Below, one piece after another: positions 1 to 8,965 of a stretch of DNA of 64,000 nucleotides (position 1 is its first letter; each line of letters starts with the position of its first letter). A program made the position numbers and the translations under genes. The notes beneath the pieces are model-generated. The model did not search any database and was not told the origin of the DNA. It saw only the letters and a program-made list of their open reading frames with translations. The stretch is from Fluviicola sp. XM-24bin1. Lineage in GTDB: Bacteria > Bacteroidota > Bacteroidia > Flavobacteriales_D > Crocinitomicaceae. Where the stretch lies: NCBI GenBank assembly GCA_003149635.1, contig QCWI01000001.1:64037-128036 (forward strand), given 5' to 3'.

Positions 1-1082
1 GTGTGGTTCCACAAATCAGTGTGATTATGGGGCCATGTGCCGGTGGAGCGGTTTATTCACCTGCGTTGACAGACTTCATCGTGATGGTGGAAGATACATC
101 GTACATGTTCGTAACGGGGCCAAACGTTGTAAAAACGGTAACGCACGAAGAAGTAAGTTCTGAAGATTTGGGAGGAGCGAAAGCGCATGCAGAGAAATCA
201 GGAGTGAATCATTTCACGGCTGATAATGATGTAGAAGCGTTGAAGAAAGTTCGTGATCTCATCACGTTCATGCCGCAAAACGCGAACGAATTACCGCCGC
301 AACCCACCATTTTCGATTACACAGAATCGAAGAAGTCAACGATTGATACCATTCTTCCGGAGAACAATCAAATGCCATACGACATTCGTAAGGTGGTAGA
401 TTGTGTAATCGATGATAACAGTTTCCGTGAAGTTCATGAGGATTATGCAAAGAACATCGTCGTTGGATTTGCACGCATTGAAGGAAGAACTATTGGAGTT
501 GTAGCCAACCAACCGATGGCATTGGCCGGAGTATTGGACATCGATTCTTCTCGAAAAGGGGCACGTTTCGTTCGATTCTGTGACGCCTTCAATATTCCAT
601 TATTGGTATTCGAAGACGTACCTGGATTCTTACCGGGAACAGATCAAGAGTGGAACGGGATTATTTCCAATGGAGCCAAATTGTTGTACGCATTTGCTGA
701 AGCGACGGTTCCGAGAATTACGGTAATTACCCGTAAGGCATACGGTGGAGCATTCGACGTAATGAACTCCAAAAGTATCGGTGCCGATTTGAACTACGCT
801 TGGCCAACAGCCGAAATTGCGGTAATGGGAGCCAAAGGAGCAGCAGAAATCATTTTCAAACGCGAAATTGCAGCAGCCGAAGATCCAGAAGCGAAATGGT
901 TGGAGAAAGAAGCTGAATACGCAGAAATGTTCGCCAATCCATACAGAGCAGCAGAACGTGGAATCGTGGATGATGTCATTCTTCCAAGCGAAACACGCGA
1001 CAAAGTAATCGCTGGATTCAAGATGCTTGAAAACAAAGCAGAAGTCTTACCACAGAAGAAGCACGGGAATATTCCGTTGTAA
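1..1082 (+). CDS. pccB: Acyl-CoA (propionyl-CoA-like) carboxylase beta subunit, 5'-truncated
   Basis: The gene enters from the left window edge; 359 residues are visible of a family that is usually about 510-540 long, so roughly 150 N-terminal residues lie outside. It is the carboxyltransferase subunit that moves CO2 from biotin to an acyl-CoA. Seen here: the glycine-rich stretch GPCAGGAVYSPA in the N-terminal crotonase-like half, then the C-terminal half with GFLPGTDQE, RKAYGGAFDVMN and YAWPTAEIAVMGAKGA, which are hallmark stretches of PccB/MmdA proteins. The Asp in GGAFDVM is, from memory, typical of propionyl- rather than acetyl-preferring enzymes. The biotin-carrying alpha subunit is not in view, so methylmalonyl-CoA decarboxylase (MmdA) remains possible. 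The Met at position 3 is internal and should not be taken as the start. Confidence 0.93.
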   Translation, partial: VVPQISVIMGPCAGGAVYSPALTDFIVMVEDTSYMFVTGPNVVKTVTHEEVSSEDLGGAKAHAEKSGVNHFTADNDVEALKKVRDLITFMPQNANELPPQPTIFDYTESKKSTIDTILPENNQMPYDIRKVVDCVIDDNSFREVHEDYAKNIVVGFARIEGRTIGVVANQPMALAGVLDIDSSRKGARFVRFCDAFNIPLLVFEDVPGFLPGTDQEWNGIISNGAKLLYAFAEATVPRITVITRKAYGGAFDVMNSKSIGADLNYAWPTAEIAVMGAKGAAEIIFKREIAAAEDPEAKWLEKEAEYAEMFANPYRAAERGIVDDVILPSETRDKVIAGFKMLENKAEVLPQKKHGNIPL

Positions 1083-1094
1083 GTCCTGTATAAG

Positions 1095-1154
1095 GTAGAA
1101 AGTTGAAAGCAGAAGGAGGACTTAGACCTTTTACTTTCAGCCTTCAGCTTTCCA
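1095..1154. repeat. Heptad (GAAAGTT-like) inverted repeat between convergent genes
   Basis: Between the carboxylase stop and the stop of the opposing glycosyltransferase gene, a left arm (about 1097-1117) reads as tandem 7-mers GAAAGTT, GAAAGCA, GAAGGAG. A right arm (about 1134-1153) contains the same type of 7-mers on the other strand (GAAAGCT, GAAGGCT, GAAAGTA). The arms can fold imperfectly and may terminate both genes. Confidence 0.6.
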
Positions 1155-2795
1155 CTAATCTTTCTCAAAAATATACATCGTGTCCACCACATTCCCGCGG
1201 GTTTCTGGTCGGATGAAATCCATGGTGAGAATCGTAACGCGGTAACTTGGGATTTTATGAGCGATATGGAAATCTAAATCGCGCGTTTCCACAAATTCTT
1301 TCCCCACTTGATCCGTGTACACCCAATCCCCTTGATCTAGGTTTTTGAAGTTGTGCGGCACTTTCGGCACGAGATTGTTGTAATAGAAATCCAACGAGTG
1401 ACTGTGCGATGAAAAATAGTAGAACTGCCCTTCGCCTTTCCCATTTTCTTTCGCCAATCTTCCTGCAATTCCAGGCGCTTGATAACCATCAATCAGGTTC
1501 GGGTAAAAATGCGTCGACATCATCAAGTTGAAGCCTATCGCTGTGATGGCGGCACTAAAGAAGATTCTGGATGAAATCGAATTTCCCTTGATGAAAACCC
1601 ACCAAGAACCTGCGCAAAGCAAAACGAGCAAGATGGCGAGGAAATAATTCCCGCTTGGGAAAACATAGATCATTCCAATTGCACAAACGATCCAGAATAA
1701 AACGTTGAAGAAGGCCTGAACATAGAGCATCGTTCTCTTTTTCAGACTCAATAAATAGTTTGCCGCAATAATCGCTGCAAACGGGAAGGTCACGAAAATG
1801 TAGTGAGGCAATTTGTATTTCGACATGGATAACGCCAAAAATGTGAGTACAAATCCTCCTAAGGTCATGAACTCTTTTTGCGCGGATAATCCACCTTTAA
1901 TGTAGATGCGTACCACAGCAATTAGACCTAAGATGAAATACAGCACCCACGGTTGTAAATCCCACAAAATGGAATGGAAGAAGAAGAAGAATCCAGCTCC
2001 GTTATCCCAGTCGCTTTCGCCCGTAATTCGGCCGAAACTTTGCGTCCAGTAGAAGAATCGTACCCCAGAAGGACTTTCAATCCCGTAAGCTGTTTTCTCA
2101 GGATGTAAATCGAATTGCGTGTACAACCCCCAAGTCATCGGAGCCAATAAAATCGCCACCCAAACGAGGCCAATCAGCCAGCGCCAATTGAAAATCAACT
2201 TCCATTCCTTCTTCAAAAGGAAATCGGTTCCCAAAGCGAAGGCAATGGTCACAATTCCGATAGGCCCTTTGGCCATCATAGCCAAAGCCACGCCGGTAAA
2301 TCCGAGGAAGAAATTGAGCCAATTTTTATTCCGGACGAAGAGGGCTAATTGCCAAACTGAGAAGATGACAAAGACCAGCAGATTCGTGTCCGTTCGAAGA
2401 TCATTCGTGATTAAAAACAAGGCTTGCGAAGATGCCAGCATCAAAGCCGCGTAGGTTGCAACCTTCTTCGAGTAATACAACTGTGCGAATTTGTAGGTGC
2501 TGAAGATCCCTAACAAAGCAAGCAAGATGGAAGGCAGTTTGTACGCTACGTTTCCAATTCCGAAAAGCGACATGCTACTCGCACTGAGCCAAAAAAGTAA
2601 AGGCGGTTTGTCCAGGTAATCATGCTCCAAATGATACACGTGCAAAAAGCTTTTGTTCTGCGACATCTCCATTGAAATGGAAGCATATTGCGAAGCATCT
2701 ACATCCATGACATCGACAAATAAATTGCAGATATACACGATCAAAATTCCCGCAAGAACCAGCGCATATTTGTATCGATCTAAGAATGTATCCAT
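1155..2795 (-). CDS. ArnT/PMT-like glycosyltransferase, family 39 type
   Basis: A polytopic inner-membrane protein of 546 residues, expected to move a sugar from a polyprenyl-phosphate carrier onto lipid A, a glycan or a protein on the periplasmic side. A first membrane helix (about residues 9-27) is followed by an acidic motif (DVDASQY, Asp31/Asp33) where this GT-C superfamily has its catalytic aspartate. It then has the signature YLDKPPLLFW (residues 60-69), nearly identical to ArnT-type enzymes. About ten further hydrophobic helices follow, then a soluble C-terminal part of some 110 residues. It stands alone, convergent with the carboxylase gene and divergent from aspS. Acceptor and sugar cannot be read from the sequence. 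Confidence 0.85.
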   Translation of the reverse strand: MDTFLDRYKYALVLAGILIVYICNLFVDVMDVDASQYASISMEMSQNKSFLHVYHLEHDYLDKPPLLFWLSASSMSLFGIGNVAYKLPSILLALLGIFSTYKFAQLYYSKKVATYAALMLASSQALFLITNDLRTDTNLLVFVIFSVWQLALFVRNKNWLNFFLGFTGVALAMMAKGPIGIVTIAFALGTDFLLKKEWKLIFNWRWLIGLVWVAILLAPMTWGLYTQFDLHPEKTAYGIESPSGVRFFYWTQSFGRITGESDWDNGAGFFFFFHSILWDLQPWVLYFILGLIAVVRIYIKGGLSAQKEFMTLGGFVLTFLALSMSKYKLPHYIFVTFPFAAIIAANYLLSLKKRTMLYVQAFFNVLFWIVCAIGMIYVFPSGNYFLAILLVLLCAGSWWVFIKGNSISSRIFFSAAITAIGFNLMMSTHFYPNLIDGYQAPGIAGRLAKENGKGEGQFYYFSSHSHSLDFYYNNLVPKVPHNFKNLDQGDWVYTDQVGKEFVETRDLDFHIAHKIPSYRVTILTMDFIRPETRGNVVDTMYIFEKD

Positions 2796-2861
2796 GAATT
2801 GCCTGAAATCGCCGTGAAATTAGGAAAAAGGATTGATTTTGCCTTGACACCCTCTGCCGTT

Positions 2862-2922
2862 GTCACCTCCTTCAAGCAAGGAGGAAATCTATCTGTCCCC
2901 TTGCGGGGACGATAGGGGTGAC
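2862..2922. repeat. Multi-hairpin GC-rich intergenic element (copy 1)
   Basis: An outer stem GTCACC (2862-2867) pairs with GGTGAC (2917-2922). It encloses two hairpins: CCTCCTT/AAGGAGG (2866-2872 with 2878-2884) and GTCCCC/GGGGAC (2895-2900 with 2905-2910). The CC at 2866-2867 is shared by the outer stem and the first hairpin. A related element with the same building blocks in permuted order lies at 55566-55654. Both are intergenic. It resembles dispersed non-coding repeats of Bacteroidota genomes. Confidence 0.65.
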
Positions 2923-2963
2923 ATTACTATCTGCAAACACTTTCCAAAACGTTGCCAATTCAC

Positions 2964-2971
2964 TACTTTTG
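2964..2971 (+). promoter_or_regulatory. Candidate -7 promoter box of aspS
   Basis: The octamer TACTTTTG matches the Bacteroidota sigma-ABfr -7 consensus TAnnTTTG exactly and ends 19 bp before the aspS ATG. A TTG at 2952-2954 is too close (9 bp) to be the usual -33 element, so only the -7 box is supported. Confidence 0.5.
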
Positions 2972-2990
2972 CCACGATTAAACGGAAAAC

Positions 2991-4757
2991 ATGTACAGAT
3001 CACACACTTGCGGCGAATTGCGCACAGAACATATTGGTTCAACGGTTACTCTTTCTGGATGGGTTCAGACTGTCCGAGATAAAGGAAATTTGATTTGGGT
3101 CGATCTTCGCGATCGATACGGAATCACGCAGGTGGTTGGGGAATCTGATAATGTATCCGAAGAGGTAATGAACGCCTTGAAAGTGTTGGGGCGTGAGTTC
3201 GTGGTACAAATTACCGGAACCGTTTCGCAAAGAGCGGCGGCCAATCCAAACATTCCGACAGGAGAAATTGAGGTGAAAGCTGAGAAAGTTGAAGTATTGA
3301 ATGCTTCGAAAACACCTCCTTTCACGATTGAAGATGACACGGATGGTGGAGAAGAGTTACGTGCTCAATACCGTTATTTGGATCTTCGAAGAAATCCAGT
3401 TCAGGAAAAATTGCGTTTGAGAAACAAAGTTGCACTCGAAACGCGTAAGTATTTGGATTCTCAAGATTTCTTGGATGTTGAGACGCCGGTTTTGATTAAG
3501 TCGACACCGGAAGGAGCTCGTGATTTCGTAGTTCCAAGTCGTATGAACGAAGGACAATTCTACGCTTTGCCGCAGTCGCCTCAAACCTTCAAGCAGTTGT
3601 TAATGGTTTCTGGATTCGATCGTTACTACCAAATCGTGAAATGTTTCCGCGATGAGGATTTACGTGCCGACCGTCAACCGGAGTTTACGCAAATAGACTG
3701 CGAAATGGCGTTCGTTGAGCAAGAAGACGTATTGACAACATTCGAAGGGATGATCAAACACTTGTTCCGCGAAGTCCGAAATGTAGAATTGGACGAGACG
3801 TTCCCAAGATTGACATATGCAGAGGCAATGGAGCGCTTCGGTTCTGATAAGCCGGATATGCGTTTTGGAATGGAGTTCGTGAACTTGAATGCGGTAGCGC
3901 AAGGCAAAGGATTCAACGTATTTGATGCGGCTGAGGTAGTCTTGGCGATCAATGCTGAACAATGTGCTGTGTACACGCGCAAGCAATTGGACAAATTGAC
4001 GGATTGGGTGAAACGACCGCAGATCGGAGCCAAAGGATTGGTGTATGTTAAATACAACGAAGATGGAACCTTCAAATCGTCTGTAGATAAATTCTATTCT
4101 CAAGAGGACTTGAAAGAATGGGCGGAAGCGGCAAATGCTAAGCCGGGCGATTTATTGTTGATATTGAGCGGTGAATTGGATAAAACGCGCAAGCAAATGA
4201 ATGAGCTGCGTTTGCACATGGGAGATGAGTTGGGATTGAGAAATCCGAACGTATTCAAACCATTGTGGGTTGTTGATTTTCCATTGTTGGAGTGGGACGA
4301 AGAAACAGAACGCTACCACGCAATGCACCACCCGTTCACCTCACCAAAACCAGAAGATTACGATCTTATCGATACGGAACCAGGAAAAGTACGCGCAAAT
4401 GCCTACGATTTAGCCATGAACGGCGTTGAATTGGGTGGAGGATCTATCCGTATTCACGATCGTTATTTGCAATCGCGCATGTTCGACTTACTTGGATTTA
4501 CAAAGGAAGAGGCGGAAGCGCAATTCGGGTTTCTGATGTCAGCATTTGAATACGGAGCTCCACCACACGGAGGATTGGCTTTCGGATTGGATCGCTTGGT
4601 AGCGACCATGGGAGGATCTGAATCGATTCGCGATTACATCGCTTTTCCGAAAAACAACAGCGGAAGAGACGTAATGATCGACGCACCTTCACCTTTGAAT
4701 ACAGAACAATTGAACGAATTGGGAATTAATTTACAGCCCAAAGCCGTTACGGAATAA
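2991..4757 (+). CDS. aspS: Aspartyl-tRNA synthetase
   Basis: A 588-residue class II aminoacyl-tRNA synthetase that charges tRNA-Asp in the cytoplasm. The N-terminal OB-fold (about residues 1-105) carries YGITQVV. The catalytic core has class II motif 2 in [18 protein letters not shown] and motif 3 in [13 protein letters not shown]. Between them lies the insertion domain of about 120 residues (roughly 280-400) typical of bacterial AspRS. Length is normal for the bacterial type. The ATG at 2991 follows a good -7 box and gives the usual [10 protein letters not shown] start. A small membrane-protein gene begins 12 bp downstream and is probably co-transcribed. Confidence 0.98.
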   Translation: MYRSHTCGELRTEHIGSTVTLSGWVQTVRDKGNLIWVDLRDRYGITQVVGESDNVSEEVMNALKVLGREFVVQITGTVSQRAAANPNIPTGEIEVKAEKVEVLNASKTPPFTIEDDTDGGEELRAQYRYLDLRRNPVQEKLRLRNKVALETRKYLDSQDFLDVETPVLIKSTPEGARDFVVPSRMNEGQFYALPQSPQTFKQLLMVSGFDRYYQIVKCFRDEDLRADRQPEFTQIDCEMAFVEQEDVLTTFEGMIKHLFREVRNVELDETFPRLTYAEAMERFGSDKPDMRFGMEFVNLNAVAQGKGFNVFDAAEVVLAINAEQCAVYTRKQLDKLTDWVKRPQIGAKGLVYVKYNEDGTFKSSVDKFYSQEDLKEWAEAANAKPGDLLLILSGELDKTRKQMNELRLHMGDELGLRNPNVFKPLWVVDFPLLEWDEETERYHAMHHPFTSPKPEDYDLIDTEPGKVRANAYDLAMNGVELGGGSIRIHDRYLQSRMFDLLGFTKEEAEAQFGFLMSAFEYGAPPHGGLAFGLDRLVATMGGSESIRDYIAFPKNNSGRDVMIDAPSPLNTEQLNELGINLQPKAVTE

Positions 4758-4769
4758 CAAATTAACATC

Positions 4770-5003
4770 ATGCCTACCTACATCGACTACATTGGCTATG
4801 CGGCCTCATTATTTGTGCTGCTCTCTTTTTTCATGAAGAAAATCGCAACGCTCCGCACCGTAAATATTGTGGGCTGTAGCTTTTTTATTGCATACGGATT
4901 TCTGATCTCATCCATTCCAATTATTATCACCAACGTGGCAATTGTATTGGTGAATAGTTATTATTTGATGCAGTATTACATCAAAAGAGAACCAGAAAGC
5001 TAA
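4770..5003 (+). CDS. Small three-helix membrane protein, YgjV/SemiSWEET-like
   Basis: 77 residues with three hydrophobic helices (about 5-22, 29-47 and 50-69) separated by short basic turns. The pattern IGYAASLFVLLSFFMKK then NIVGCSFFIAYGF resembles the small YgjV-like proteins of flavobacteria and, more distantly, the three-helix SemiSWEET sugar transporters, which work as dimers. No substrate can be inferred. It lies 12 bp behind aspS on the same strand and almost abuts the convergent multicopper oxidase gene (6 bp apart). Confidence 0.7.
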   Translation: MPTYIDYIGYAASLFVLLSFFMKKIATLRTVNIVGCSFFIAYGFLISSIPIIITNVAIVLVNSYYLMQYYIKREPES

Positions 5004-5009
5004 TCAAGT

Positions 5010-6701
5010 TTACAACTTCTCAATCTTTACCACTTCGTAATTACTATCAAAGCGAAATTGAAGGAAGTACATTCCTGAAGCAATGGAAGAAAGGTTTATT
5101 ATTCCCTCATCCGTTGACTGCAACGCCATTGATATGGGAATAACCGAACCGGTAATATCGACTAATGTCAATTCAGCATTTTTTAACCTTGGATGCGTCA
5201 CCGAGATCACATCATTAGAAGGGTTGGGGTAAACATTTGCCAAAGAGCTCATGTTCTCAACTACACTTGCGTTCGGATCGGTAACGATAAATTGTCCCAT
5301 CATACCTTCGTCTTCATGTGTTAACATATGACAATGATACATATATGGAATTGTGTCGTTCGCATGGTCTAGGAAGTCAGCTATGAATCGAACATTTCCC
5401 ATTCCAGCAGGAACCATAACTACATCATTCAGTCCGCTTAGTTCAGGAGGTGGAGGACTTCCGTTTATATCAAGGATGTAAAACTGAACATCGTGGATAT
5501 GAAATGGGTGCGCAATAGGTGTTTGATTGGTTAGGGACCAAATTTCTCTGTTACCCAAAGGCACAGTGTAATTAATCACGTTCATATCAAACAAACTTCC
5601 GTTAATCGTAAATGGGCCGACGATGTTTTGTTGCGTATTGAATAAAAGTGAACGTGTTATATCTTCTGTACCTTCCTGAGGAATGTTGTGGGTCGTTAAA
5701 TTAGTTGGAATGGTTGTCACAGGATTAGAGGTAGGAGCACCTACTTGAATGTCAAGAACTGTGTAGTCATTACCATTTAATGGGTTTTGATCGTATCCAG
5801 GTAGCATTAGTTGCGGCATCATACCCGGTTGACTGGCTCCATAAATGGCATTTGCGATTTCCGAACCAAAGTTCATTAATTGAATATTTTGCCCCTGTAT
5901 GCCAGAAAGGTCGATCAGAATATCAGCCCGTTGACCCGGCCCCATTTGATATCGTGTTAAAGGTACTGGAGCTTCCAACAATCCGCCATCGGTACCTATT
6001 AATTGAAAGCTGGCATTATTAGAAAATCCAAACTTGTAGAATCGCTGGGATGAACCATTGAGTAAGCGTAAACGAACCACTTGTGCTGGCGCATCAAGAT
6101 ACGGATCGATTGTACCATTGACCATCAGGGAAGTGTCCAATTCTGACATCCATTCAATCTGTCCGGAAGCAGTAAAACCTTTCGTTTGGACAATGATTGG
6201 AAAGTCATCTATACCGTAATCTCTAGGTAAGGTCAATGCTGCTTCTTCCTGATCTTTAACTAAAATCAAACCGGCAATTCCTTTTGAAACGTGTTCGTTC
6301 GTCGTTGAATGCAAATGAGGGTGATACCAGTTAATCCCTGCTTGATCGAGCACTGTAAACTGTGGACTCCAAATAGTACCATCTGGTATGATGGAATGCG
6401 GCCCTCCGTCGTTTTCAGGAGCAACGTGTAAACCATGCCAGTGGATAGTCGTTTCTTCACCCAATTGGTTATTTACGTTAATAGTAACTTGGTCATCCTT
6501 ATTCAAAATTAGTGTAGGCCCAAGCAAACTGCCGTTTGCTCCCATAGTATTTGTCGTTACACCATTGTAGAATTGGGTGGTTCCATTTTGCAGAGTTAAG
6601 TCAATTGTAGACGTTTCAATGGTTGGAGGAATATACAAAGGTGTTTGTGCTAGGATTCCATATGAACCCAAAAGAATTGCACAACTGAGCAGTAGTTTCA
6701 T
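5010..6701 (-). CDS. Secreted multicopper oxidase (laccase/CotA-like) with T9SS sorting domain
   Basis: 563 residues from the ATG at 6701, chosen because it opens directly on a signal peptide (MKLLLSCAILLGSYGILAQ); the open frame upstream to 6758 has no such feature. Three cupredoxin domains are indicated by the four copper-binding stretches: HWHGLH (near residue 85), WYHPHLH (near 127), HPFHIHD (near 397) and HCHMLTHEDEGMM (near 457). These give the type 1 site (His-Cys-His with a following Met) and the trinuclear site intact. Such enzymes oxidise phenols or metal ions (Cu+, Mn2+) and reduce O2 to water. The last 75 residues, starting VYPNPSND and ending in a basic tail, form a T9SS type A sorting domain, so the protein is exported to the cell surface or medium. 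No copper-handling neighbours are present. Confidence 0.93.
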   Translation of the reverse strand: MKLLLSCAILLGSYGILAQTPLYIPPTIETSTIDLTLQNGTTQFYNGVTTNTMGANGSLLGPTLILNKDDQVTINVNNQLGEETTIHWHGLHVAPENDGGPHSIIPDGTIWSPQFTVLDQAGINWYHPHLHSTTNEHVSKGIAGLILVKDQEEAALTLPRDYGIDDFPIIVQTKGFTASGQIEWMSELDTSLMVNGTIDPYLDAPAQVVRLRLLNGSSQRFYKFGFSNNASFQLIGTDGGLLEAPVPLTRYQMGPGQRADILIDLSGIQGQNIQLMNFGSEIANAIYGASQPGMMPQLMLPGYDQNPLNGNDYTVLDIQVGAPTSNPVTTIPTNLTTHNIPQEGTEDITRSLLFNTQQNIVGPFTINGSLFDMNVINYTVPLGNREIWSLTNQTPIAHPFHIHDVQFYILDINGSPPPPELSGLNDVVMVPAGMGNVRFIADFLDHANDTIPYMYHCHMLTHEDEGMMGQFIVTDPNASVVENMSSLANVYPNPSNDVISVTHPRLKNAELTLVDITGSVIPISMALQSTDEGIINLSSIASGMYFLQFRFDSNYEVVKIEKL

Positions 6702-6751
6702 GTTTGTTCGTTTTCTACTTACCAAGATATGTAGTTCAAAATGAAAAGTTT

Positions 6752-6765
6752 GTAACATTTGTTAC
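6752..6765. promoter_or_regulatory. 14-bp dyad GTAACA-TT-TGTTAC upstream of the oxidase gene
   Basis: A perfect 6-bp inverted repeat with a 2-bp centre lies 51 bp upstream of the multicopper oxidase start and 60 bp upstream of the divergent membrane-protein gene. It could be an operator for either. No known regulator is assigned. Confidence 0.35.
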
Positions 6766-6824
6766 GTTCATTCCAATTACTCAGTTAATTACAGTACGCC
6801 AAAATAAACCGTATTTTCGAACCA

Positions 6825-8219
6825 ATGCAATGGATCAAATCCAACATACTCTGGCTTTTCCTATCCGCCTACATAATCTTTGCGTTGTGTGTCATTGCCA
6901 TTTTTGACGGAACCGGAGACTCTGGAGATAGCATCCTGCATTTTCTTTTTGCGGAATCTGCACCGCAACATCCTGAATTGTATTTCAACCATTGGGCAAA
7001 GCCTGTTTTCACTTTATTGGCAAGTCCTTTCGCACAATTCGGATTCGTTGGGATGAAGGTCTTCAATGCATTGGTCGTGCTCCCAACATTGTTTTTTACC
7101 TGTCAAGCAACGCTCAATTGGAATGTCAAACGGCCGGTTTTCGTCTTGTTATTTATTGCCTGCGCTCCCTTGCTGATTCGTCATACCTTCTCAGGGTTGA
7201 CGGAACCATTATTTGCCCTATTCATCGCTTGGGGGATGTACCTCGTGTCGAAGAACAAATGGTTGTTCGCATGCATCGTTATTTCCTTTTTGCCCTTCGT
7301 GAGATCAGAAGGATTGATTGTAATGACCTCGTTCGGGCTTCTCTTACTCGTGCGAAAGCAATGGAAGTTCATTCCGTGGTTATTGGTAGGTCATGTGGTA
7401 TATTCTTTAGCAGGATGGTTTCATTACAAAGACATCTTGTGGGTATTCACAAAGATTCCCTACGCATCCACCACGAGTATATATGGCAAAGGAGATTTGC
7501 TTCATTTCGTGGATCAATTGCCCTTCGTGATTGGAGTTCCTGCGGTACTATTCCTAGCAGTTGGTACCATATCACTTCTGATCAAGCTCATCCAAAGGCA
7601 GTTCCATCCCGAATTGCATGCCTTAGTTTTGTACGGATTCCTCTCTTATTTTATAGCGCATTCGCTGTTTTGGTACTTGGGAATCTTTAACTCCATGGGA
7701 CTAAACCGCGTTTTGTTAGGGGTAATGCCATTTATTGCTGTTATCTGCGCGATTGGAGTGAATTCCCTCTTGGATTTGGTTCGATACCCCAAAATCCAAA
7801 TCGGATTGGCGGCAGTTTTCGGAATTGTAGTTCTCACCTTCCCAGTTTGGGACAATCCATCTTCGGTTCATTGGAAACGGGATATGAATCTTTCAGGAGA
7901 GCAACAAGCGGCAAGGAAAGCGGCACTCTTTGCAAAGAACATCGATCAGCCGGGTAGATATTTGTATTTACCACCTTACGTGAGTATGGTTTTGGACGTG
8001 GATCATTTTGACAATAACAAACGTTCCGACATCAATCCCTTAATCATCCAAAAAGCGGAAAGCGGTGACGTGATCATCTGGGATAATTGGTTCAGTGTGG
8101 TTGACGCACATGTCACTCAGGAAATGATCGAAGAATCGGGTGCATTTCAAAAATTGAGAACAGTGAAAGGAATGCAAGAAGACCGTGAAGTGATCTATAT
8201 CGTATATCAAGCGAAATAA
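6825..8219 (+). CDS. Polytopic membrane protein, GT-C glycosyltransferase-like
   Basis: 464 residues with about ten hydrophobic helices and a C-terminal soluble part from about residue 340. After the first helix comes a short acidic loop (DGTGDSGD, residues 29-36) where GT-C enzymes carry catalytic acidic residues. The second half of that loop (HPELYFNHWAKPVFTLL) resembles the lipid-phosphate-binding loop of mannosyltransferase-like proteins. This suggests a dolichol/polyprenyl-phosphate-sugar-dependent glycosyltransferase, but no diagnostic motif identifies the family. It is divergent from the multicopper oxidase; a near-match -7 box (TATTTTCG, 6812-6819) lies 5 bp before the ATG. Confidence 0.65.
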   Translation: MQWIKSNILWLFLSAYIIFALCVIAIFDGTGDSGDSILHFLFAESAPQHPELYFNHWAKPVFTLLASPFAQFGFVGMKVFNALVVLPTLFFTCQATLNWNVKRPVFVLLFIACAPLLIRHTFSGLTEPLFALFIAWGMYLVSKNKWLFACIVISFLPFVRSEGLIVMTSFGLLLLVRKQWKFIPWLLVGHVVYSLAGWFHYKDILWVFTKIPYASTTSIYGKGDLLHFVDQLPFVIGVPAVLFLAVGTISLLIKLIQRQFHPELHALVLYGFLSYFIAHSLFWYLGIFNSMGLNRVLLGVMPFIAVICAIGVNSLLDLVRYPKIQIGLAAVFGIVVLTFPVWDNPSSVHWKRDMNLSGEQQAARKAALFAKNIDQPGRYLYLPPYVSMVLDVDHFDNNKRSDINPLIIQKAESGDVIIWDNWFSVVDAHVTQEMIEESGAFQKLRTVKGMQEDREVIYIVYQAK

Positions 8220-8251
8220 TCCAAAGCTATTTCCAAGAAATTCAAATACTT

Positions 8252-8286
8252 AACAACCCAATTTGGGTGTTATTCGTCTATTTTTT
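8252..8286 (+). terminator. Candidate terminator after the GT-C-like gene
   Basis: A short imperfect stem (AAC-A-ACCCA with TGGGT-GTT, loop ATT) at 8252-8271 is followed by a T-rich stretch ending in TTTTTT at 8281-8286. It starts 33 bp after the stop codon. Confidence 0.4.
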
Positions 8287-8310
8287 GCGATCATTTTTTT
8301 TGAAATCATT

Positions 8311-8342
8311 GAGTAGAACTACTCATAGTAAATCATTTTACT
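8311..8342. promoter_or_regulatory. Two adjacent 6-bp dyads upstream of the first HTH gene
   Basis: GAGTAG-AA-CTACTC (8311-8324) and AGTAAA-TCAT-TTTACT (8327-8342) lie side by side about 130-160 bp upstream of the ATG at 8469. Either could be a binding site for the dimeric HTH protein encoded downstream, which would be autoregulation. This is positional inference only. Confidence 0.3.
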
Positions 8343-8468
8343 TAATTTCAAGGACTCGCGAACGACGCTCCAAATCATGTATTCTGAGCAGTATCTGAGA
8401 CTTGGATTACAGTAACGTGAAAACTAAGGGAAATTAATTACACACAACCTTTACCATATTTGTGAACA

Positions 8469-8819
8469 ATGCAACACAAAGGTGAAATTATTGAGAAAGC
8501 AGTTCGAGAAAGCGGACACTCCATTACCAAATTAGCCCAGAAAATGGGTAAGAGTCGGCGATGGGTTTATCAAATTTTCGACAGCGCAGTAGTACCTATT
8601 GATTACATAATCGAAATAGGTAAAATTATTCATTACGACTTCAGTGAGGACATCAAAGGCATTAAGATGTATGACTCTGATAGACCGCTATCCGGCGTTG
8701 AAGATGGGCGTTTTACAGGTAAAGCGTCTTCCGAAGAAGCAGAGCATTGGAAAGAGAAATACATGAACCTTTTGGAGAAGTACAACGACCTACTTTCTAA
8801 ACAGAAAGACATCGACTAA
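8469..8819 (+). CDS. HTH regulator with C-terminal helix, tandem paralogue 1
   Basis: 116 residues. The N-terminal 55 residues form a lambda-repressor/XRE-like helix-turn-helix (SITKLAQKMGKSRRWVYQIFD). It is followed by a conserved stretch DYIIEIGKIIHYDFSEDI, an acidic/polar linker, and a C-terminal amphipathic segment HWKEKYMNLLEKYNDLL that looks like a short coiled coil for dimerisation. The next gene encodes a clear paralogue with the same order of elements. A one-mismatch -7 box (CATATTTG, 8455-8462) ends only 6 bp before the ATG, so the mRNA would be almost leaderless. No target operon is adjacent other than its own paralogue and cysS. Confidence 0.8.
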   Translation: MQHKGEIIEKAVRESGHSITKLAQKMGKSRRWVYQIFDSAVVPIDYIIEIGKIIHYDFSEDIKGIKMYDSDRPLSGVEDGRFTGKASSEEAEHWKEKYMNLLEKYNDLLSKQKDID

Positions 8820-8894
8820 GCGAAAGTTGCGCATTTCCGTCCTTTTTTGGACAACAATTTCTCGGTAAAGGCATAAAATCGTATCCCATAGCGT

Positions 8895-8902
8895 TAATTT
8901 TG
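8895..8902 (+). promoter_or_regulatory. TAATTTTG, perfect -7-like box upstream of the second HTH gene
   Basis: An exact TAnnTTTG match 63 bp before the ATG at 8966. A second, weaker box (CATCTTTG, 8948-8955) lies 10 bp before the ATG. Which one is used cannot be decided from sequence. Confidence 0.35.
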
Positions 8903-8965
8903 CGCAAAATCAACACACAACGGTGAAATAAGTTGCTCACAAAGTGGCACATCTTTGTACCGAAG

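Noticed and set aside
3660-4103. Antisense frames of 133-147 codons within aspS
   Set aside because: They mirror the conserved aspS codons and read as low-quality Ser/Arg-rich proteins.
6992-7690. A 232-codon open frame on the + strand inside the GT-C-like gene
   Set aside because: It lies wholly within a better-supported membrane-protein gene in another frame, has no promoter of its own and gives an unrecognisable, Arg/Cys-rich product.
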